Of a DNA stretch of 51,024 nt, positions 34,941-44,345 are shown piece after piece. Under the pieces are notes generated by a model. That model was not told the DNA's origin and did no database searches. It worked only from the letters and a program-made list of their open reading frames with translations. A program made the position numbers and the translations under genes. The DNA comes from Tannerella sp. oral taxon 808. GTDB lineage: Bacteria; Bacteroidota; Bacteroidia; Bacteroidales; Tannerellaceae. The DNA lies in contig MIQB01000008.1 in NCBI GenBank assembly GCA_002890585.1, positions 1 through 51,024 of the forward strand, read 5' to 3'. Each line of letters begins with the position of its first letter. Positions within the stretch are counted from its first letter, which is position 1.

Positions 34941-35861
34941 TCAGTCGGTGACTTCGATGCCGAGCACATCGCAGATGATCGCCTCGCGGGTGAAGAGGCC
35001 GTTGCGCGCCTGCTGGATGTAGTAGGCCTTGGGGCTATCGTCCACGTCGTATGAGATCTCGTTGACGCGAGGCAGGGGGTGGAGCACACGGAGGTTTTCG
35101 CGCGAGCCGTCAAGCATGCGGCGGTGCAGGATGTAGACGTTTTTGACGCGTTCATACTCCATCGGGTCGGTGAAGCGCTCGCGTTGCACGCGGGTCATGT
35201 AGAGGATGTCCGTCTCGTTGATGATCTCTTCGGAGAAGACCGTGTGCTCGTGAAACGCGATGCCGTGCGAGCGGCAGAATTGCTTCTGCTCTTCGGGCAT
35301 GGCCAGCTCGCGGGGGGCGACGAAGTGGAACGTGGGCCGGAAGTGCGACAGGCCGACGATGAGCGAGTGGACGGTGCGCCCGTACTTCAGGTCGCCCACC
35401 AGGGTGACGGTCAGGTTGTCCAATCGGCCCTGCGTCTTTTGGATGGAGTAGAGGTCGAGGAGCGTTTGCGAGGGGTGCTGGTTGGCGCCGTCGCCGGCGT
35501 TGATCAGGGGCACGTCGGTCACCTCGGAGGCGTAGCGGACGGCGCCCTCCAAGTAGTGCCGCATGATGATCACATCAGCGTAATTGCTCACCATGAGGAT
35601 GGTGTCCTTGAGCGTCTCTCCTTTGGTGGAGCTGGTTGTGGAGGCGTCTTGAAATCCGATGACTCGGCCGCCGAGGCGGTTGACGGACGTCTCGAAGCTC
35701 AGGCGGGTGCGGGTGGACGGCTCGAAAAAGAGTGTGGCCGCCACCTTACCCTGCAGCAGGTCGCGGTTTGGGCGCGCCTCGAAGCGTGCCGCATTGCCGA
35801 TGATGCGCAGGATGTCCGCCTTCGTACATTGATCGATGGATACTAAACTTTTATTCAGCAT
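34941..35861 (-). CDS. pyrB: Aspartate carbamoyltransferase catalytic subunit
   Basis: 306 residues. Carbamoyl-phosphate site STRTRLSFE near residue 53, active-site loop and NAGDGANQHPSQTLLDL, and the Asp-binding HPLPRVNEI near 265. It makes carbamoyl aspartate in pyrimidine synthesis. The -7 box TACTTTTG lies 28 bp before the ATG. Array A5 begins a further 50 bp upstream, between it and mscL. Confidence 0.97.
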   Translation of the reverse strand: MLNKSLVSIDQCTKADILRIIGNAARFEARPNRDLLQGKVAATLFFEPSTRTRLSFETSVNRLGGRVIGFQDASTTSSTKGETLKDTILMVSNYADVIIMRHYLEGAVRYASEVTDVPLINAGDGANQHPSQTLLDLYSIQKTQGRLDNLTVTLVGDLKYGRTVHSLIVGLSHFRPTFHFVAPRELAMPEEQKQFCRSHGIAFHEHTVFSEEIINETDILYMTRVQRERFTDPMEYERVKNVYILHRRMLDGSRENLRVLHPLPRVNEISYDVDDSPKAYYIQQARNGLFTREAIICDVLGIEVTD

Positions 35862-35888
35862 AAGGCAGGTGGATTTTTTTTACTGCGG

Positions 35889-35896
35889 CAAAAGTA
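35889..35896 (-). promoter_or_regulatory. -7 box of pyrBI
   Basis: TACTTTTG on the minus strand, 27 bp before the pyrB ATG. Confidence 0.65.
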
Positions 35897-35947
35897 GGAG
35901 ACATGCGCAGAGTGTTGCGGCTACTTTTTGCCTTATCTGTGTCGCTG

Positions 35948-36275
35948 TTTTGGCCGCCTGAGTGCCGGGCGGTGCAATCATCAATGATGTTTTGACCGCT
36001 GAGCCAAAAGTTGTGAAAACATCAGCGTGTTTTTGACCGCTGGGCGAAAGTTTGTGAAAACGGCAGCGCGTTTTTGACCGCTGGGCCAAAAGTTGTGAAA
36101 ACGGCGGCGCATTTTTGACTGCTGGGCGCCAAGCGGTGCAAACGGCGGCGCATTTTTGACTGCTGGGTGCCAGGCGTTGCAAACGGCGGCGCATTTTTGA
36201 CTGCTGGGTGCCAGGCGTTGCAAACAGCGGCGCATTTTTGACTGCTGGGTGCCAGGCGTTGCAAACGGCGGCGCC
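35948..36275. repeat. Tandem array A5, eight 41-bp units with a gradient
   Basis: The G of TTTTG falls at 35953, 35994, 36035, 36076, 36117, 36158, 36199 and 36240, seven steps of exactly 41 bp. Units 2-4 carry CCAAAAGTTGTGAAAA or similar, unit 5 is intermediate (GCCAAGCGGTGCAAA), and units 6-8 are nearly identical (GCCAGGCGTTGCAAAC). So the array is decayed toward pyrB and homogeneous toward mscL. A CGTT-GCA-AACG dyad recurs in the newer units. Minus-strand open frames are by-products. The stretch 36276-36358 holds nothing recognised. Confidence 0.96.
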
Positions 36276-36358
36276 GAAAACTGTGGATCAGGCGCAGCAG
36301 TGCGAGGAAGGGGCGTGGACGATGGGAACGGTTCGTTTCACCCCCTCGAAAACGCCTC

Positions 36359-36366
36359 TATCTTTG
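36359..36366 (+). promoter_or_regulatory. -7 box of mscL
   Basis: TATCTTTG matches TAnnTTTG, 75 bp before the ATG. Confidence 0.6.
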
Positions 36367-36441
36367 CCCCCAACAAATTGAAGCGACCATTTTCAGGCCG
36401 CCTCAAGGCATTGAAAACCAAATAACCGTACATCATTTTTT

Positions 36442-36852
36442 ATGGGATTGATAAAAGAGTTCAAGGAATTTGCCATGCGCGGCAATGTGCTCGACATGGC
36501 CGTGGGTATCGTCATCGGTGGCGCCTTCGGGAAGATCGTCACCTCCTTCGTTGAAGACATTCTCATGCCCCCCATCGGCGTAATCCTCGGCGGGGTCAAC
36601 TTCTCCGATCTGAAGATCGTCTTCCAGCAAGCCGTCATGGATGGCGACAACGTCGTTACGCCCGAGGTAGCCTTGCGTTATGGCAACTTTATTCAAGTCA
36701 TCTTCGACTTCCTGATCATCGCCTTCGCCATCTTCATGCTGCTGAAAGCTGTGAACAGGTTTAATAAGAAGAAGGCTGAGACCCCAGCACCCGACGAGCC
36801 ACCGGCCGACGTTCAGCTGCTGACGGAGATCAGGGATCTATTGAAAAAATAG
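36442..36852 (+). CDS. mscL: Large-conductance mechanosensitive channel
   Basis: 136 residues. N-terminal helix MGLIKEFKEFAMRGNVLDMA, first membrane helix VGIVIGGAFGKIVTSFVEDI with the pore constriction, periplasmic loop, second helix FLIIAFAIFMLL, and a charged C-terminal bundle ending LLTEIRDLLKK. Forms a homopentamer that opens near lytic tension. Followed by a terminator. With the MscS-type gene at 32544, two classes of tension-gated channel lie within 5 kb. Confidence 0.97.
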   Translation: MGLIKEFKEFAMRGNVLDMAVGIVIGGAFGKIVTSFVEDILMPPIGVILGGVNFSDLKIVFQQAVMDGDNVVTPEVALRYGNFIQVIFDFLIIAFAIFMLLKAVNRFNKKKAETPAPDEPPADVQLLTEIRDLLKK

Positions 36853-36870
36853 AACTAAACGAAAGTGGAA

Positions 36871-36894
36871 GCCGGGTCCTTTTCCCGGTTTTCT
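36871..36894 (+). terminator. Terminator of mscL
   Basis: CCGGG and CCCGG around a short T-rich loop, followed by TTTTC. Confidence 0.75.
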
Positions 36895-36941
36895 CATATA
36901 TAGACAGGAGTCATTTATTAGATAAACACACGATAAACGAA

Positions 36942-38231
<1,290 letters not shown>

Positions 38232-38245
38232 TTCTGACAGCTAAA

Positions 38246-38345
38246 ATCGAAAAGCAAAAAGTCCTGCCGGCAGAGGTGTAGGGGCGTATCGCATATGCCC
38301 TTTCCCCCCAAGTCCGGCAGGACTTTTCGTTTTTAGATTTTTGTT
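38246..38345. terminator. Bidirectional terminator between inositol synthase and queF
   Basis: AAAAGTCCTGCCGG (38257-38270) pairs with CCGGCAGGACTTTT (38314-38327), and A-rich and T-rich arms extend it on both sides. Within the loop is a GTAGGGGCG-family hairpin, GGGCGTAT-CGC-ATATGCCC. Serves both convergent genes. Confidence 0.9.
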
Positions 38346-38347
38346 TT

Positions 38348-38794
38348 TCACTTATCGAACAGCCGGCGCTCGGCCAGCGCCTCGTAGCGCGTCCCCGGCC
38401 GGCCATAGGTGCAGAGTGGGTGGATGCTGATGCCGCCGCGTGGTGTGAACAGACCCCGCACCTCGATGTATTTCGGATCCATGAGCCGGATCAGATCCTT
38501 CATGATCAGGTTCACGCAATCCTCGTGAAAGGCGCCGTGGTTGCGGAAGCTGAAGAGGTAGAGCTTCAGGCTTTTGCTCTCGACCATCTTCATGTCCGGG
38601 ATGTAATCGATCGTGATCGTGGCGAAATCCGGCTGCCCCGTGATGGGGCAAAGGCTGGTGAACTCCGGGCAGTGGAAGTGCACGCGGTAATCGCGCTCCG
38701 GGTGGCGGTTCGTGAATGTCTCTAACACCTCGGGCGCATAATCTTGACGGTATTCCGTCTTCTTACCCAACAGGGTCAATTCTTGTTTTTCCAT
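38348..38794 (-). CDS. queF: NADPH-dependent preQ0 reductase (QueF)
   Basis: 148 residues, the short monofunctional type. Catalytic Cys49 in FTSLCPITGQPDF with Asp56, substrate-binding Glu in VESKSLKLYLFSFRN, and the FHED motif. It reduces 7-cyano-7-deazaguanine to preQ1 for queuosine in tRNA. The -7 box TATTTTTG ends 4 bp before the ATG, so the message is probably leaderless. Other queuosine genes are not in the window. Confidence 0.96.
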   Translation of the reverse strand: MEKQELTLLGKKTEYRQDYAPEVLETFTNRHPERDYRVHFHCPEFTSLCPITGQPDFATITIDYIPDMKMVESKSLKLYLFSFRNHGAFHEDCVNLIMKDLIRLMDPKYIEVRGLFTPRGGISIHPLCTYGRPGTRYEALAERRLFDK

Positions 38795-38798
38795 GCCG

Positions 38799-38806
38799 CA
38801 AAAATA
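38799..38806 (-). promoter_or_regulatory. -7 box of queF, next to its ATG
   Basis: TATTTTTG on the minus strand; it ends 4 bp before the ATG at 38794, too close to leave a normal leader. Confidence 0.65.
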
Positions 38807-38815
38807 GATTGGGGC

Positions 38816-38958
38816 GTCACGCCGCGTGCCGACGCCTTTTCGAGGATTTTTGCCCTGTCACGCCGCGTGCCGACGTTTTTTCGGGAATTTTCGTCCCGGC
38901 ACGTCGCGTGCCGGCATTTCTAAAGATTTTTCATCGTCACGCCACGTGCCGACGCCTT
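38816..38958. repeat. Tandem array A6, about 3.5 units of 41 bp
   Basis: GTCACGCCGCGTGCCGACG and variants begin at 38816, 38857, 38898 and 38936 (steps 41, 41, 38). Each contains a dyad, best in the third: GGCACG-TCG-CGTGCC. Most units carry a T-tract (ATTTTTG, ATTTTC, ATTTTTC). It lies between the 5' end of queF and the 3' end of the HhH gene. Confidence 0.88.
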
Positions 38959-38971
38959 TATCCTCTACCCT

Positions 38972-39724
38972 CTATTCAAACGACAGATACGGCTCGAGCC
39001 TGCCGCGGTCGGTGGTTGAAAACTCCTCCAGCAGCGCCAGGTCCTCCCATCTGCCGATCGGGCCGTTCCTGCGTCGCTGCCGGACGATGACGCGCGCCTG
39101 AGCGTAGTTGATATACGGATGTCGGCGCAGCGAATCCTCCGGCAGTCGGTTGATAGCCATTCGGTGTATGCGCCGAGCGTCGACCGTAAACCACGGCGCC
39201 AGCTCCGCGTACTTCTCAGCGTCGATGCCATAGACCTCGCCTAACTGCTCCACGTGCGCAAAGCCGCCGAGCAAAGCCCGAAACTTCACGATCCGCCGCG
39301 CGTAATACGGCCCAATGCCGGGCACCTTTTGTAGCGCCGTCGTGTCGGCCGTGTTCAGCTCTATCGTCTGCCCCGGCGCCAGCTTCTCACGGCGTGGATA
39401 ATGTGGCCGCCGATCCGTCAATCGCCTCACGCGCTCGCCCATGCTTTCGCTGCGATGCGATGCCGGGCGCCGATAAGGTGGTCGCGCCGATTGCCGTGGG
39501 CGACTGTCAGCGGGCGGATGAGCATAAGTGGCTCGGTCAGTCGCCTCATTGTTAGACGGCGCATCGGGATACGCCTCCGCCGCAGCGTCAGCCTCTGCCT
39601 GTTGCCTATTATATAATGTGTCGCCCCAGATCAAAAAGATTCCCGCGATGGTGATCAGGCAGAGCAGCAAGGCCAGGGCGCGCCGCTCGCCGGTTGAGAA
39701 GTAGAAGAAGTCTCGCCAGCTCAT
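38972..39724 (-). CDS. Helix-hairpin-helix (ComEA-like) protein
   Basis: 250 residues. One N-terminal membrane helix (ALALLLCLITIAGIFLIWG) anchors a polar, probably flexible linker (30-115). The C-terminal half holds helix-hairpin-helix units: IELNTADTTALQKVPGIGPYYARRIV, GGFAHVEQLGEVYGI, and a second set NRLPEDSLRRHPYINYAQARVIVRQR. Such proteins bind double-stranded DNA at the periplasmic face; ComEA in other species takes part in DNA uptake. Here the role is inferred. Its promoter is not obvious; a terminator lies upstream between it and patB. Confidence 0.88.
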   Translation of the reverse strand: MSWRDFFYFSTGERRALALLLCLITIAGIFLIWGDTLYNRQQAEADAAAEAYPDAPSNNEATDRATYAHPPADSRPRQSARPPYRRPASHRSESMGERVRRLTDRRPHYPRREKLAPGQTIELNTADTTALQKVPGIGPYYARRIVKFRALLGGFAHVEQLGEVYGIDAEKYAELAPWFTVDARRIHRMAINRLPEDSLRRHPYINYAQARVIVRQRRRNGPIGRWEDLALLEEFSTTDRGRLEPYLSFE

Positions 39725-39748
39725 GGCTTCGTTTTTTTTTGATGGATG

Positions 39749-39791
39749 AAAAAAAGAAAGAGTGCACTCCGCGCCTGGGGGGAGTGCACTC
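39749..39791 (-). terminator. Terminator of the PatB-type gene
   Basis: GAGTGCACTCC (39760-39770) and GGAGTGCACTC (39781-39791) form the stem; the minus strand continues CTTTCTTTTTTT. Confidence 0.92.
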
Positions 39792-39811
39792 CTATTGGGA
39801 TGAACGGATGA

Positions 39812-40990
39812 TTATTTCCTGTTAACGGCCTCGGTTAACCGATCGAGCGCCTTCTGGAGCGTGCTGCGCGGGCAACCGATGTTGAGCCGCATGAAGCCCT
39901 CACCCTCACGGCCGAACATGGCGCCATCGTTGAGCGCTAAATGTGCTCGGTCGACAAAGAGCCGAATCAGCTCGTCGTGCGACAGCCCCAGTCCGCGGCA
40001 GTCGAGCCAGATAAGGAACGACGCCTGCGGCCGATACACCTTCACCTGCGGCAGCCGCCTGCGGAGGTAGTCCTCAACGAACTCGACGTTGCTCCACACA
40101 TAAGTCAGCATCTGCTGCCGCCAGTCAGCGCCCTGCGGTGTGTAGACGGCCTTCGTCGTTTCGTAAGCGAAGATTGTCCCGTGGTTGAACTCTCCCGCTT
40201 CGAGGAACGAGTAGAAGTCCTGGCGCAGACGGTCGTTCGGCACGATGGCATACGAAGAGACGATGCCCGCGATATTGAACGTCTTGCTGGGGGCCGTGAA
40301 GAGGATGCTGCACGCCGCCGCCTCGTCCGACACGGTCGGGAAGGGGTGATGGCGGAAGCCGGGGAAGGCCATCTCCGCGTGGATCTCGTCAGAGACGACC
40401 AGTAGGCCGTGGCGCGCGCAGATGCTGGCCAGTTGCTGCAGCGTCTCCTTGGGCCACACGATGCCCGCGGGGTTATGCGGGTTGGAGAGGATGAGCAGCT
40501 TGCAGCGGTCGTCGATGATGGATTCCAGTTGCTCAAAGTCCATCTCGTACTTCCCGTCGACCATTCGCAACGGGTTCGTAACCACCTCGCGGTGCATGCC
40601 CTCGGGCACTAAATGGAAGGGGTGATAAACAGGTGGTTGGATGATGATGCGGTCGCCCGGGCTTGTGAAGTGATCGATCACGAAGGCAAAGCCCTTGACG
40701 ATTCCGGGGATGTATGACAGCCATTCGCGGCGAATATCCCAGCCGTGCAGATCGTGTACCCAGTGGATGATGGCGTCGTAATACGCCGTCGAGGGGAAGG
40801 TGTACCCGAACACGGGGTGCTCGCAACGGCGGCGTAACGCGTCGATGACGAAGTCCGGCGTGCGGAAGTCCATGTCAGCCACCCAAAGCGGCATCAGATC
40901 GCTGCGCCCGAAGTTCTCCGTCAGCGCATCATACTTAATTGAATCAGTGTTTGTTCTCTCGATAATCTCGTCAAAATCATAATGTTTCAT
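39812..40990 (-). CDS. PatB/MalY-type PLP-dependent C-S lyase
   Basis: 392 residues, fold-type I aminotransferase. The MalY/PatB branch is clear: MPLWVADMDFRTPDFVIDAL, FGYTFPSTAYYDAI, SNPHNPAGIVW, SDEIHAEMAFPG, and APSKTFNIAGI with the PLP Lys. It is probably a cystathionine beta-lyase or cysteine desulfhydrase, a known source of hydrogen sulfide in oral bacteria; the physiological substrate cannot be read from sequence. The -7 box TACATTTG lies 22 bp upstream and is back to back with that of the lipoprotein gene. Confidence 0.93.
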   Translation of the reverse strand: MKHYDFDEIIERTNTDSIKYDALTENFGRSDLMPLWVADMDFRTPDFVIDALRRRCEHPVFGYTFPSTAYYDAIIHWVHDLHGWDIRREWLSYIPGIVKGFAFVIDHFTSPGDRIIIQPPVYHPFHLVPEGMHREVVTNPLRMVDGKYEMDFEQLESIIDDRCKLLILSNPHNPAGIVWPKETLQQLASICARHGLLVVSDEIHAEMAFPGFRHHPFPTVSDEAAACSILFTAPSKTFNIAGIVSSYAIVPNDRLRQDFYSFLEAGEFNHGTIFAYETTKAVYTPQGADWRQQMLTYVWSNVEFVEDYLRRRLPQVKVYRPQASFLIWLDCRGLGLSHDELIRLFVDRAHLALNDGAMFGREGEGFMRLNIGCPRSTLQKALDRLTEAVNRK

Positions 40991-41012
40991 GGTGCGATAT
41001 TTTTTACGGCGG

Positions 41013-41029
41013 CAAATGTAATAGCTTTG
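41013..41029. promoter_or_regulatory. Back-to-back divergent -7 boxes (PatB-type gene / lipoprotein)
   Basis: CAAATGTA (41013-41020, TACATTTG on the minus strand) and TAGCTTTG (41022-41029, plus) are separated by a single base. Both match TAnnTTTG. Two polymerases could not use them at once, so the pair should be mutually exclusive (inference). Confidence 0.7.
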
Positions 41030-41068
41030 CCCCGACTTAAAATTGATAAAATAGAAAGGAGAAAAACA

Positions 41069-41755
41069 ATGAAAAAAGACCTGTTATGCAGCGTATTTGT
41101 CCTCTGTTTAGGACTTTTCCTGTGCAGCTGCAGCAAGAATGAGAAAGACGATGCCAGCCTGACCGGTACGTGGAAAGTAAGAACCGCCAACAAGGAGAAG
41201 AACCAGTATGCGGCCGACGTTGTCTGGGAAGCCCCGAGCAACCTAACCATGGAGATCATGGGGCAGAAGTATCCGGTCAACCAGCTGTCGACGATTCTCA
41301 CGCCGATTTTTGGCAACATGGTGAACGCCGCATTGAAAGACGTCACCCTGACGGCCGATGGTAAGGTGCGGGCTACCTACATGGATTCGGAGAGTAACAC
41401 TTGGAAGACGGCCGACGGCTATGCTACTTACAAGGACGAGGGCAAGGGACGTCTGCGCCTCTTCTTCACCGACAAGGCTTTTTCCCGCGTGGATGGCCTC
41501 GACGCGCAGACGCTGGCGCAAGTCAAGGCGGTGCTGAGTGGTGGCATTCCCATGCGCTACGCCGTCAGCGGACAACGCGCCCGCATCTATTTCGACACCG
41601 AGACGATCAAGCAGCTGCGCACTTATCTGCCTGCCATCCTCGCAATGGCTGGTTCGAATATTCCGCCTCAGGTGCTGGCTGGCTTGAAGTCGGGACTTGT
41701 CGAGGTTATTGACAAGTCGACTAAGATTGAGTTCGGACTGAATTTAGAGCGGTAA
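41069..41755 (+). CDS. DUF4923/DUF4925-like lipoprotein
   Basis: 228 residues from the ATG at 41069, which has a rare clear Shine-Dalgarno here (AGAAAGGAGAAAAACAATG); the open frame extends to 40982 over the promoter and is not used. Lipobox LCS|C at about residue 18-20. The mature part is a beta-rich lipocalin-like domain (LTGTWKV, ADVVWEAPSNLTMEI, VTLTADGKVRATYMD). Family DUF4923/DUF4925 is my best match, of uncertain function. Confidence 0.8.
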   Translation: MKKDLLCSVFVLCLGLFLCSCSKNEKDDASLTGTWKVRTANKEKNQYAADVVWEAPSNLTMEIMGQKYPVNQLSTILTPIFGNMVNAALKDVTLTADGKVRATYMDSESNTWKTADGYATYKDEGKGRLRLFFTDKAFSRVDGLDAQTLAQVKAVLSGGIPMRYAVSGQRARIYFDTETIKQLRTYLPAILAMAGSNIPPQVLAGLKSGLVEVIDKSTKIEFGLNLER

Positions 41756-41799
41756 AAACGGGCGCCCCTTCGCGCGCGTTGCATTCCTTATAAATGAAT

Positions 41800-41847
41800 C
41801 CCCCCCTCCCGCCAATGTGTGGCGAAGAGGGGGGGAGATTTTTTTTT
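41800..41847 (+). terminator. Terminator of the lipoprotein gene
   Basis: CCCCCCCTC (41800-41808) with GAGGGGGGG (41827-41835), inner GCCA/TGGC, then nine T. Confidence 0.9.
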
Positions 41848-41868
41848 GTGCGGTGGCCGAAGCGCAGG

Positions 41869-42753
41869 TCAGAAGAGGGAGAAGCGCACGTAGCGTTTCG
41901 GATGCTCCTTGAAGTCGATGAGCAGGCCGTTGGCGCTGTTGACAGTGCGATTGAGGTTGTTGTAGAGCAACGAATCGTTGAGCAGCAGCCCCATCGAATT
42001 GTCTTTCGAGTTCAGCTTAGCCGTTGTTTGGTTCAGGTTGCCGAGCGTTTGATTGAGCGAGTTCACGGTGCCATTCAGATCGAGCGTGCGGAGGTCGCCG
42101 CTCAGGGCGGAGAAGTTGGCCGAGGCCGTTGTCAGGTTGCCGGCGATCGTGGGGACATCCTTTTGCAGCAGGCGGTTCAGCTGGCGCGACGATTGCTCGA
42201 GTCCGGCTGTGGTGCGCTCGATGTTGTCTAAGGATTGCGCCAGCGCGGGGTTGTTGACTAACGCCTGCAAACCCGTGAGGATGGAATCGAGCTTGGGCAG
42301 GAGCGCCATCACTTGCGGCAGCATCTCATTTTGCACGGTGGAGATCATGTCTTCCGGCTGCCGACCCTCGATCGTGTCGCCGGATTGGAGGTATTCGTCT
42401 ACGTATTTATTCAGTTGAATATGCATTTCGGCGCCGCTGAGGAGTGTCTTTTCTAAGGCCACGTAGCTGCCCCGATTGATGCGCATGCCCTTTTCGAGGT
42501 TGATTTCGACAAGGATTCGGCCGGTAGTCGAATAGTCGTACGTGATGGTTCTCACTAATCCCACCTTGAAGCCTTCCACGAAGACGGGGCTTGAGATGGT
42601 CAGGTCTTTCACATTGGAGCAGACCACGTAGTAGCGGTTGACGGGGCGGAAGAGGTTGATGCCCTTCAGGTAATTCACGCCCATGTAGAGCAGGGTGAGG
42701 CTGATGATCGTAACGATGCCGATCGTCACCTCTTTGGTAAACTTCATCTTCAT
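41869..42753 (-). CDS. MCE/MlaD family lipid-binding protein
   Basis: 294 residues. N-terminal membrane helix (VTIGIVTIISLTLLYMGVNYL), then an MCE beta domain (about 38-115: NRYYVVCSNVKDLTISSPVF, EGFKVGLVRTI, GSYVALEKTLLSGAEM) and a long helical tail. These proteins form rings or tubes carrying phospholipid between inner and outer membranes. The partner permease and ATPase are not in view. It lies 31 bp after the amidase gene, giving an amidase-MCE operon. Confidence 0.93.
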   Translation of the reverse strand: MKMKFTKEVTIGIVTIISLTLLYMGVNYLKGINLFRPVNRYYVVCSNVKDLTISSPVFVEGFKVGLVRTITYDYSTTGRILVEINLEKGMRINRGSYVALEKTLLSGAEMHIQLNKYVDEYLQSGDTIEGRQPEDMISTVQNEMLPQVMALLPKLDSILTGLQALVNNPALAQSLDNIERTTAGLEQSSRQLNRLLQKDVPTIAGNLTTASANFSALSGDLRTLDLNGTVNSLNQTLGNLNQTTAKLNSKDNSMGLLLNDSLLYNNLNRTVNSANGLLIDFKEHPKRYVRFSLF

Positions 42754-42784
42754 ATTCTATGGATCTATGTCTCGGAGGGGGGGA

Positions 42785-43984
42785 TTATTTCAGCCGCTTG
42801 CCGTCCTTCATACGGATGATGAAGGCGTGGGGGAAATCTTTCACAAGTTCTCGGTGGAGCCGCTGTATTTCTTTGAAGTCTGACGTCTCGCCGCAGGTGT
42901 ATTTATAGAGGTTCCCCTCGCGGTAATAGCTTGTGCGGCGGCCTTTGAAGGCGCGGGCGTTGTCGGGCAGTGGCCGGTCGGAGGTCAGGATTTGCACCTT
43001 GTAGACCATCTCGTTGGAGTTGCGTGCGGCTGTGCTTCGGCGCTCGCCTACCACGGTGCGGGCGGGGCCATCGAACTGCACCTCCACGCCTGATGATGAC
43101 GCGGCCGATGTCCGTCGGCTTGTGCTCGTGGTGCCGGATTTCTGTTCATCTCGGTTCCGCTCAGATTTTTTTTCTGCGTTCCCCTTTCGGCTCACGCCGT
43201 CGCCTTGCTTTCGGTCGTAGTTGCGTTTGTATCGCCCGAAGGCGTTATAGATGGCGCGCGCCAGCTCGGTGCGTCCTTTTTCGGAGTCCATGTATCGCTC
43301 CTCTTCGGTGTTGGAGATGTAGCCCACCTCGATGAGCACGCTGGGCATGCTCGTAGCCTTCAGCACGAGGAATCCGGCCTGCCGCACGCCGCGATTGCGC
43401 CTGCCCGCAGCTGCAAATTCGCGCTGGACGTCGGTGGCAAAGGCGATGCTTTGTGCCATGTTTTTATTCTGTATCAAGTCGAACATGATGTACGATTCGG
43501 AGGAGTGCGGGTTGAAGTTTTCGTAGCGTTTCTTGTAGTTGTCCTCTAAGAGGATGGCGGAATTTTCCAGCATGGCCACGTCCAAGTTCTCCTTCGTTTG
43601 GGCCAGCCCCAAGGTGTATGTTTCTGTGCCACGGACGGGGCTTCCCCGCTTCAGCGAATTGGTGTGGATGGAGATAAATAGGTTGGCGTCGTTGCGGTTA
43701 GCGATGTTGGCGCGGGTTTCCAGCCCCACGAATTTGTCGCTCGTGCGGGTGTAAATCACCTTCACGTCGTTATGCCCAGCGGCGATCATTCCGCCTAATT
43801 TTTTAGCGATAGCCAGATTAATGTTCTTCTCGTTTGTCTTGCGTCCCCGGGCTCCAGGATCGCGTCCGCCATGTCCGGCGTCAATCACTACGGTGAATGT
43901 TTTCTTGCCCGCTTGCAGCTGCGGTGCGCCCCACAGCATGCAGATGATGGAGACGATCAGCACGCTCCACAGCTTGTTCCTCAT
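42785..43984 (-). CDS. N-acetylmuramoyl-L-alanine amidase with SPOR-like C-terminal domain
   Basis: 399 residues from the ATG at 43984 (MRNKLWSVLIVSIICM); a GTG at 43999 is also possible. Signal peptide, then Amidase_3 domain with zinc ligands and catalytic Glu: DAGHGGRDPGARG, KNINLAIAKKL, ISIHTNS and LIEVGYISN. A charged linker (about 240-320) leads to a SPOR-like domain (YKVQILTS...FIIRMKDGKRLK) that would bind denuded glycan at the septum. It cuts the amide between glycan and peptide. The degenerate EnvC-like protein at 17027 is a candidate activator. Confidence 0.95.
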   Translation of the reverse strand: MRNKLWSVLIVSIICMLWGAPQLQAGKKTFTVVIDAGHGGRDPGARGRKTNEKNINLAIAKKLGGMIAAGHNDVKVIYTRTSDKFVGLETRANIANRNDANLFISIHTNSLKRGSPVRGTETYTLGLAQTKENLDVAMLENSAILLEDNYKKRYENFNPHSSESYIMFDLIQNKNMAQSIAFATDVQREFAAAGRRNRGVRQAGFLVLKATSMPSVLIEVGYISNTEEERYMDSEKGRTELARAIYNAFGRYKRNYDRKQGDGVSRKGNAEKKSERNRDEQKSGTTSTSRRTSAASSSGVEVQFDGPARTVVGERRSTAARNSNEMVYKVQILTSDRPLPDNARAFKGRRTSYYREGNLYKYTCGETSDFKEIQRLHRELVKDFPHAFIIRMKDGKRLK

Positions 43985-44124
43985 TGATCTGTTTTTCACC
44001 TCTTCTCTCGTTGTGCAGATGTTTTATTGTGTATCGTTCTAAAAAAATGGAATGGGTCGGTGGCATTTTCGCCCGTCTCTTTTACCGTTTAGCGGAGGGA
44101 GAACAGGTTGCCGATCGACGGGGT

Positions 44125-44132
44125 CAAAAGTA
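44125..44132 (-). promoter_or_regulatory. -7 box of the amidase-MCE operon
   Basis: TACTTTTG on the minus strand, 140 bp before the amidase ATG. Distant, so moderate confidence. Confidence 0.5.
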
Positions 44133-44345
44133 GGAAAACTTTCATGCGGCCTACTGTTGGAGCGCCTTTCAGGGGAGATCCGGGGGGAGCATTTACTCGG
44201 TGCGAAGTCTTCATCGGCACCTCGTGGGGCGAGAATCGTGCCATGAAGTGATCAACGCTTTTCGGGTCATCGCATCCCTTTTCCGCACGGGTCTCTCAGT
44301 GATTATTTTCATCTTTTCGTGAACTCACGAGGTATATAACACATT
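44133..44345. other. Intergenic, nothing recognised
   Basis: Between the amidase promoter and array B2. A short plus-strand open frame (from 44052) has no coding character. Confidence 0.6.

Noticed and set aside
35880..36264. Minus-strand open frames across array A5 (repeated SSQKCAAVC-like peptides)
   Set aside because: Repeat by-product, open in all three frames of the strand.
40982..41068. Upstream ATG extending the lipoprotein
   Set aside because: Crosses both -7 boxes; the ATG at 41069 has a good ribosome site and signal peptide.
44052..44246. 64-residue open frame near the amidase promoter
   Set aside because: No start signal, no recognisable family, overlaps a promoter region.
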